From Acidobacteriota bacterium (GTDB lineage Bacteria; Acidobacteriota; Terriglobia; Terriglobales; Acidobacteriaceae): 33,027 nucleotides of DNA. Positions 29,675-33,027 of this stretch are shown in pieces. Below the pieces are notes generated by a model. That model did no database searches. It was not told the DNA's origin and saw nothing but the letters and a program-made list of their open reading frames with translations. Location: NCBI GenBank assembly GCA_021778315.1, contig JAJYCQ010000018.1:1-33027 (forward strand). The letters run 5' to 3'. A program made the position numbers and the translations under genes. How positions within the stretch are numbered: the first letter of the stretch is position 1; each line of letters starts with the position of its first letter.

Positions 29675-32425
29675 TTACTTGATTGCGGCGTCGACTTCGG
29701 CGAAGTAGCTGGGAGCCTTGAGGATTTCGCGGGGCTTGGAGCCGTCGGCGGGGCCGACGAGGCCATCGCGCTCCATCATGTCGATGAGGTGGGCGGCGCG
29801 GCCGTAGCCGATGCGGAGGCGACGCTGCAGGAGCGAGGTGGAGGCTTTGCCGAACTCGAAGACGAGGCGGACTGCGTCGTCGAAGAGGGCATCGTCTTCG
29901 GAGCTTTCGCCGTCGGAGATGCCGTCGCCGGCTTTGTCATCCTTGGGGCCTTCGAGGAAGCCGTGGACGTACTCGGCTTCGCCTTGCGCTCTCCAGAATT
30001 CGGTGACGGCGGAGATTTCCTTTTCGGTGACGAAGGGTGCGTGGACACGCTGGAGGCGAGAGGTGCCGGGGGGGAGGAAGAGCATGTCGCCGCGGCCGAG
30101 GAGGGACTCGGCGCCGTTGCTGTCGATGATGGTGCGGGAGTCGACCTTGGTGGCGAGGCGGAAGCTCATGCGGGTAGGGACGTTGGCTTTGATGAGGCCG
30201 GTGATGACGTCGACGGAGGGGCGTTGGGTGGCGAGGACGAGATGGATGCCGACGGCGCGGGCCATTTGAGCGAGGCGCGTGATGGACTCTTCGACGTTGG
30301 CGCGGTCGAGCATCATGAGGTCGGCGAGCTCGTCGATGATGATGATGATGTAGGGGAGCGGCTCCTGGTTGACGTCTTCGAAGAGGTATTCGCTGCCGTT
30401 GTCGAAGAGCTTGTTGAACTGGTCGATGTTCCGGACGTGGTTAGCGGCGAGGAGCTTGAGGCGGCGCTCCATCTCGCGGACGGCGTTGCGGAGAGCGTTG
30501 GCGGCGAGCTTGGCCTCGGTGATGATGGGCGTGAAGAGATGAGGGATGCCCTCGTACATGCCGAGCTCGACTCGCTTGGGATCGACGAGGATCATACGGA
30601 CTTGCTCGGGCGTGGACTTGAAGAGGACGCTCATGATCATGGCGTTGATGGCGACGGATTTACCGGAGCCAGTGGAGCCGGCGATGAGGACGTGGGGCAT
30701 GCTGGCGAGATCACCGGTGACGATGCGGCCGCTGATGTCTTTGCCGAGAGCGACGGCGAGACGGGACTTGGATTGGGCGAAGGATTCGCACTCGACTACG
30801 TCGCGAAGCCAGATGGTTTCGCGCTTGTGATTGGGGACCTGGATGCCGACGGTAGATTTGCCGGGCATGCGCTCGATGAGGATGGATTCGGCGGCCATGG
30901 CGAGGCAGAGGTCGTCGGCGAGGCCGGTGACGCGGGAGTATTTGACTCCGGCGTCGGGGCGGAACTCGAAGGTGGTGACGACGGGGCCGGGATTGATCTG
31001 TTCGACTTTGCCGTCGACTCCGAACTCGGCGCATTTTTCGACGAGGACGCGGGCCTCTTCGCGGAGCTCGTCTTCGCGAACCTGGGCACGCTCTTCGGAG
31101 CGGTAGAGGAGGGAGCTGGGAGGGAGCTTGTAGCCACGGACGGATTTGGGAGTGATGGCGACGGCTTGCATGTCGGCGTCAGCACGCTTGCCGAAGGCGA
31201 TATTCTGGTCGCGGATATCGGCGGTGGGCGAGGGCATGGGAGGGAGCATGGCTGCGGGGCGGGGCGCGGGTGGAGGCGTGGGGATGCGCGCGGGCGGGGG
31301 CTCGGGCATGGAGACGTGCGAGCTGCGGGGGGTGGAGAGAATGGGGGCGGGGGCGTTGCGCTCGGGGGCGTCGAGCCAGCCGTCGTCCTCGGGGGTGAGG
31401 GCGGAGGAATCGGGATCGCCGAAGGGGAGGTCGTTGGTGGTGGAGCTTCGCAGGGGCGCGGCGGCGGCGGCTAGTTGGGCGGCGAAGGGAGCGGCGGCAG
31501 CGGTGGCTAGGTGAAGACCGGTGATGGGGGCGGCGTCGACTAGGGTGCGGGGCATGGTCTGCCAGACGGAGGCGGGCTCGTCGTCGGAGAGGCCGAGCAT
31601 GTTGCCGGAGGCGAGGTGGGCGTCGTCGTCGTGGTGTTGCTTGCGGCGGCCGAACCAGCCGAAGAGGCTGGAGAGGAGCGAGGTGCTGGGCGCGGAGGGG
31701 TCCGCAGCGGCTGCGGACTGTGCACGGGCTTTGGCGACGGCGGCTTCACGCTTGGAGGCGAAGGCGTCGGGGTCATCGACTGAGTGGATGCCGCGACGGA
31801 GTTTGCGGGCGGCGTAGCGGTCGCTGAGATTGCGGATGAAGGCGAAGTGGGAGAGGAACCAGCCTCGTGCGGTGGAGAGGAGGAAGGTGGTGGTGAGGTA
31901 GAGGGAGAGAGCGACCATGAGGCCGCAGAGGATGAGGGCTCCGGGAAGATTGACGAAGTGGATGAGGCTGCCGGCGAGGATAGTGCCTTCGATTCCCGAG
32001 ATGGGAAGGGCGTGGCGCCAGAGGAGGTGGCCGGGAATGAGGGCGATCATGGCGGGAGCGAAGATGAGCCAGAGGGCGATTCCGGAGAGCTTGGCCGTGG
32101 TGGAGCCGACGCGGCGAGAACGCATCCAGGAGATGCCGATGCGCAGCAGGGCGAAGGGAACGAAGAAGATGGCGATGCCGAGGGACTGGAGGAGGAGGTC
32201 GGCGGTGTAGGCACCGAGGAGGCCGGTCCAGTTGTGGGCGGGATGGGTGCCGGCTCCGCCGCCGACGGTGTTGAAGGATGGGTCAGAGGGGGTATAGGTG
32301 ATGAGGGCGAGGAGGAGGAGGCCGGCTGCAACCAGCAGGACAAGGCCGAGCATCTCGTTGAGACGGCGGCTGCGGGTTGGGGAATAGATGAGTCTCTGGG
32401 GCTTCATAGGGGTGTGTATGGGCAC
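29675..32425 (-). CDS. ftsK: DNA translocase FtsK/SpoIIIE
   Basis: A 916-residue septal DNA pump that clears chromosome dimers and directs dif sites during division. The N-terminal membrane domain has four TM helices (LGLVLLVAAGLLLLALITY, SLGIAIFFVPFALLRIGI, LSGIALWLIFAPAMIALIPG, LPGALILCGLMVALSLYLTTTFLL). A low-complexity Pro/Ala linker runs about 230-425. The motor domain has Walker A AGSTGSGKS (about 578) and Walker B IIIIIDELADLMM (about 695), with LATQRPSVDVITGLIKANVPTRMSFR. The C-terminal gamma winged helix (ASTSLLQRRLRIGYGRAAHLIDMME) reads KOPS-type polar sequences. An ATG at 32407 is an alternative start. Confidence 0.95.
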   Translation of the reverse strand: MPIHTPMKPQRLIYSPTRSRRLNEMLGLVLLVAAGLLLLALITYTPSDPSFNTVGGGAGTHPAHNWTGLLGAYTADLLLQSLGIAIFFVPFALLRIGISWMRSRRVGSTTAKLSGIALWLIFAPAMIALIPGHLLWRHALPISGIEGTILAGSLIHFVNLPGALILCGLMVALSLYLTTTFLLSTARGWFLSHFAFIRNLSDRYAARKLRRGIHSVDDPDAFASKREAAVAKARAQSAAAADPSAPSTSLLSSLFGWFGRRKQHHDDDAHLASGNMLGLSDDEPASVWQTMPRTLVDAAPITGLHLATAAAAPFAAQLAAAAAPLRSSTTNDLPFGDPDSSALTPEDDGWLDAPERNAPAPILSTPRSSHVSMPEPPPARIPTPPPAPRPAAMLPPMPSPTADIRDQNIAFGKRADADMQAVAITPKSVRGYKLPPSSLLYRSEERAQVREDELREEARVLVEKCAEFGVDGKVEQINPGPVVTTFEFRPDAGVKYSRVTGLADDLCLAMAAESILIERMPGKSTVGIQVPNHKRETIWLRDVVECESFAQSKSRLAVALGKDISGRIVTGDLASMPHVLIAGSTGSGKSVAINAMIMSVLFKSTPEQVRMILVDPKRVELGMYEGIPHLFTPIITEAKLAANALRNAVREMERRLKLLAANHVRNIDQFNKLFDNGSEYLFEDVNQEPLPYIIIIIDELADLMMLDRANVEESITRLAQMARAVGIHLVLATQRPSVDVITGLIKANVPTRMSFRLATKVDSRTIIDSNGAESLLGRGDMLFLPPGTSRLQRVHAPFVTEKEISAVTEFWRAQGEAEYVHGFLEGPKDDKAGDGISDGESSEDDALFDDAVRLVFEFGKASTSLLQRRLRIGYGRAAHLIDMMERDGLVGPADGSKPREILKAPSYFAEVDAAIK

Positions 32426-32556
32426 GGTCGAGCGTGTCGCCCGCAGGCCGAGGGACTGGGGCGGAGCGCTGCGAAGGACCGAACAACCAGAGCAGATTTA
32501 TTGTTCCATAGTGGGGAGTGCGGTGCGGGGCGTTGCGGGGTGGAACCAGAGTGGTA

Positions 32557-32586
32557 AGAGGCAAGGGTTAGGGGTTAGGGATTAGG
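32557..32586 (+). repeat. GGTTAGGG/GGGATTAGG repeat
   Basis: GGGTTAGGGGTTAGGGATTAG lies in the intergenic region between ftsK (start 32425) and the DUF2383 gene. This is one of two arrays not positioned in sense at a gene 3' end. The remainder of 32426-32710 has no credible gene. Confidence 0.75.
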
Positions 32587-32711
32587 AGTTGAGGTGGATT
32601 TTGGTGGGCTGGTCAACGCGAGGGGTGGGTTTGCGCATCTAGATGAGGGAACGGGTTGGGGGCGTGGAAAAGCCTGATCCGGAAAATGTGGCGGTGGGGG
32701 AGCGGGATTTT

Positions 32712-32803
32712 CGCGATTTCTCCAGCTTGCTGCCGGTGCAGGAGAATCGCGCCAGCCGGCGGACCTCACGCGCGCAGACTCAATCCGATACGCGCAGACT
32801 CAA
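32712..32803 (+). promoter_or_regulatory. Hairpin and 13-bp direct repeats upstream of the DUF2383 gene
   Basis: CGCGATTTCTCC (32712-32723) and GGAGAATCGCG (32741-32751) form a stem with one bulge. CGCGCAGACTCAA occurs at 32771-32783 and again at 32791-32803, exactly 20 bp apart, ending 28 bp before ATG 32832. This could be a regulator site pair, but the whole stretch is also open in the frame of the gene from ATG 32643. Confidence 0.4.
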
Positions 32804-32831
32804 CGGCCTCTTTAGGCAAAGGATGGAAATC

Positions 32832-33027
32832 ATGGCGACAAATGTTCTGGATGGATCGAAGAAGAATCAAGAGATGGAGACGGTGCTGCTGGATTTGATC
32901 CAGGTTCTTGAGGATAGCCAGAAGGGATTCACGGATCTTGGCGATCGGTTCAAGGATGAAAGCTTGAAGAAGTACTTTCTGGCGGAGAGCCTGAAGCGGG
33001 CGAACTTCCGGGCGGAGCTGGAGGCCG
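32832..33027 (+). CDS. PA2169/DUF2383 family four-helix-bundle protein (truncated by window end)
   Basis: Only the first 65 residues are present. After a short polar N-terminus (ATNVLDGSKKNQEME), the sequence TVLLDLIQVLEDSQKGF followed by DLGDRFKDESLKKYFLAESLKRANFRAEL matches the first two helices of the ferritin-like DUF2383 fold, a family linked to stress responses and biofilm in some bacteria. ATG 32832 is preferred because AGGATGG lies about seven bases upstream. The same frame is open back to ATG 32643, but those 63 residues (RERVGGVEKPDPEN and so on) do not resemble the family. Confidence 0.75.
   Translation, partial: MATNVLDGSKKNQEMETVLLDLIQVLEDSQKGFTDLGDRFKDESLKKYFLAESLKRANFRAELEA

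Noticed and set aside
29789..31474. Long plus-strand open frame opposite ftsK
   Set aside because: Antisense shadow; ftsK motor motifs occupy the minus strand throughout.

Overview
The window looks like a chromosomal segment of an acidobacterium, most likely Terriglobia/Acidobacteriaceae (Granulicella, Edaphobacter or Terriglobus type). The evidence is a G-rich codon use, many short secreted beta-barrel and TPR proteins, a pro-kumamolisin peptidase, a Tat-exported lactonase, and intergenic regions filled with short dispersed repeats. The genus is an inference; no rRNA or tRNA gene is present.

Layout. 1-95 holds the 3' end of an IS630-like transposase. 96-3013 carries repeats, a receiver-only response regulator (-) and a frameshifted two-TM/pore ion-channel-like gene (+). 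3014-5810 has a TPR membrane protein (-), a lone GvpL/GvpF-family gas-vesicle-type protein (+) and pgsA (-). 5984-9157 has a secreted S53 peptidase (-) and glutamate dehydrogenase (-). 9500-13699 holds trpE and trpG (+), separated by an opposite-strand secreted orphan and a repeat cluster, then a secreted orphan behind trpG. 13848-16307 is a compact + strand run: efp, acylphosphatase, apt and a TonB-C-domain protein. 16374-17429 is a zinc alcohol dehydrogenase, convergent with a three-gene operon (orphan, Tat lactonase, 86-aa orphan). 19517-21806 has two outer-membrane proteins and a small charged protein. 21834-24303 is an SDR and an OmpA-family protein (-). 24568-26387 is an ABC-2 exporter (ATPase and permease). 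26401-27411 is a YpdA-like flavin reductase (-). 27546-29674 is a DUF3999-like/TPR gene pair. 29675-32425 is ftsK (-). 32832 to the end is a truncated PA2169/DUF2383 four-helix-bundle gene.

The most unusual feature is a pair of dispersed repeat systems. The first is a CAGGGATTAGG repeat lying in sense orientation at the 3' ends of at least seven genes. It supplies the stop codon and the last residues of three proteins (channel, PgsA, alcohol dehydrogenase) and is also inserted in frame inside trpE, adding about 18 residues. The second is a composite of a C-A-purine-rich hexanucleotide tract, an AATACAG joint and a REP-like palindrome (TCCTTCGCTTCGCTC then AAGGATGAC), seen three to four times in the same order. 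The trpE case resembles in principle the in-frame palindromic elements known from Rickettsia, but the sequence is unrelated.
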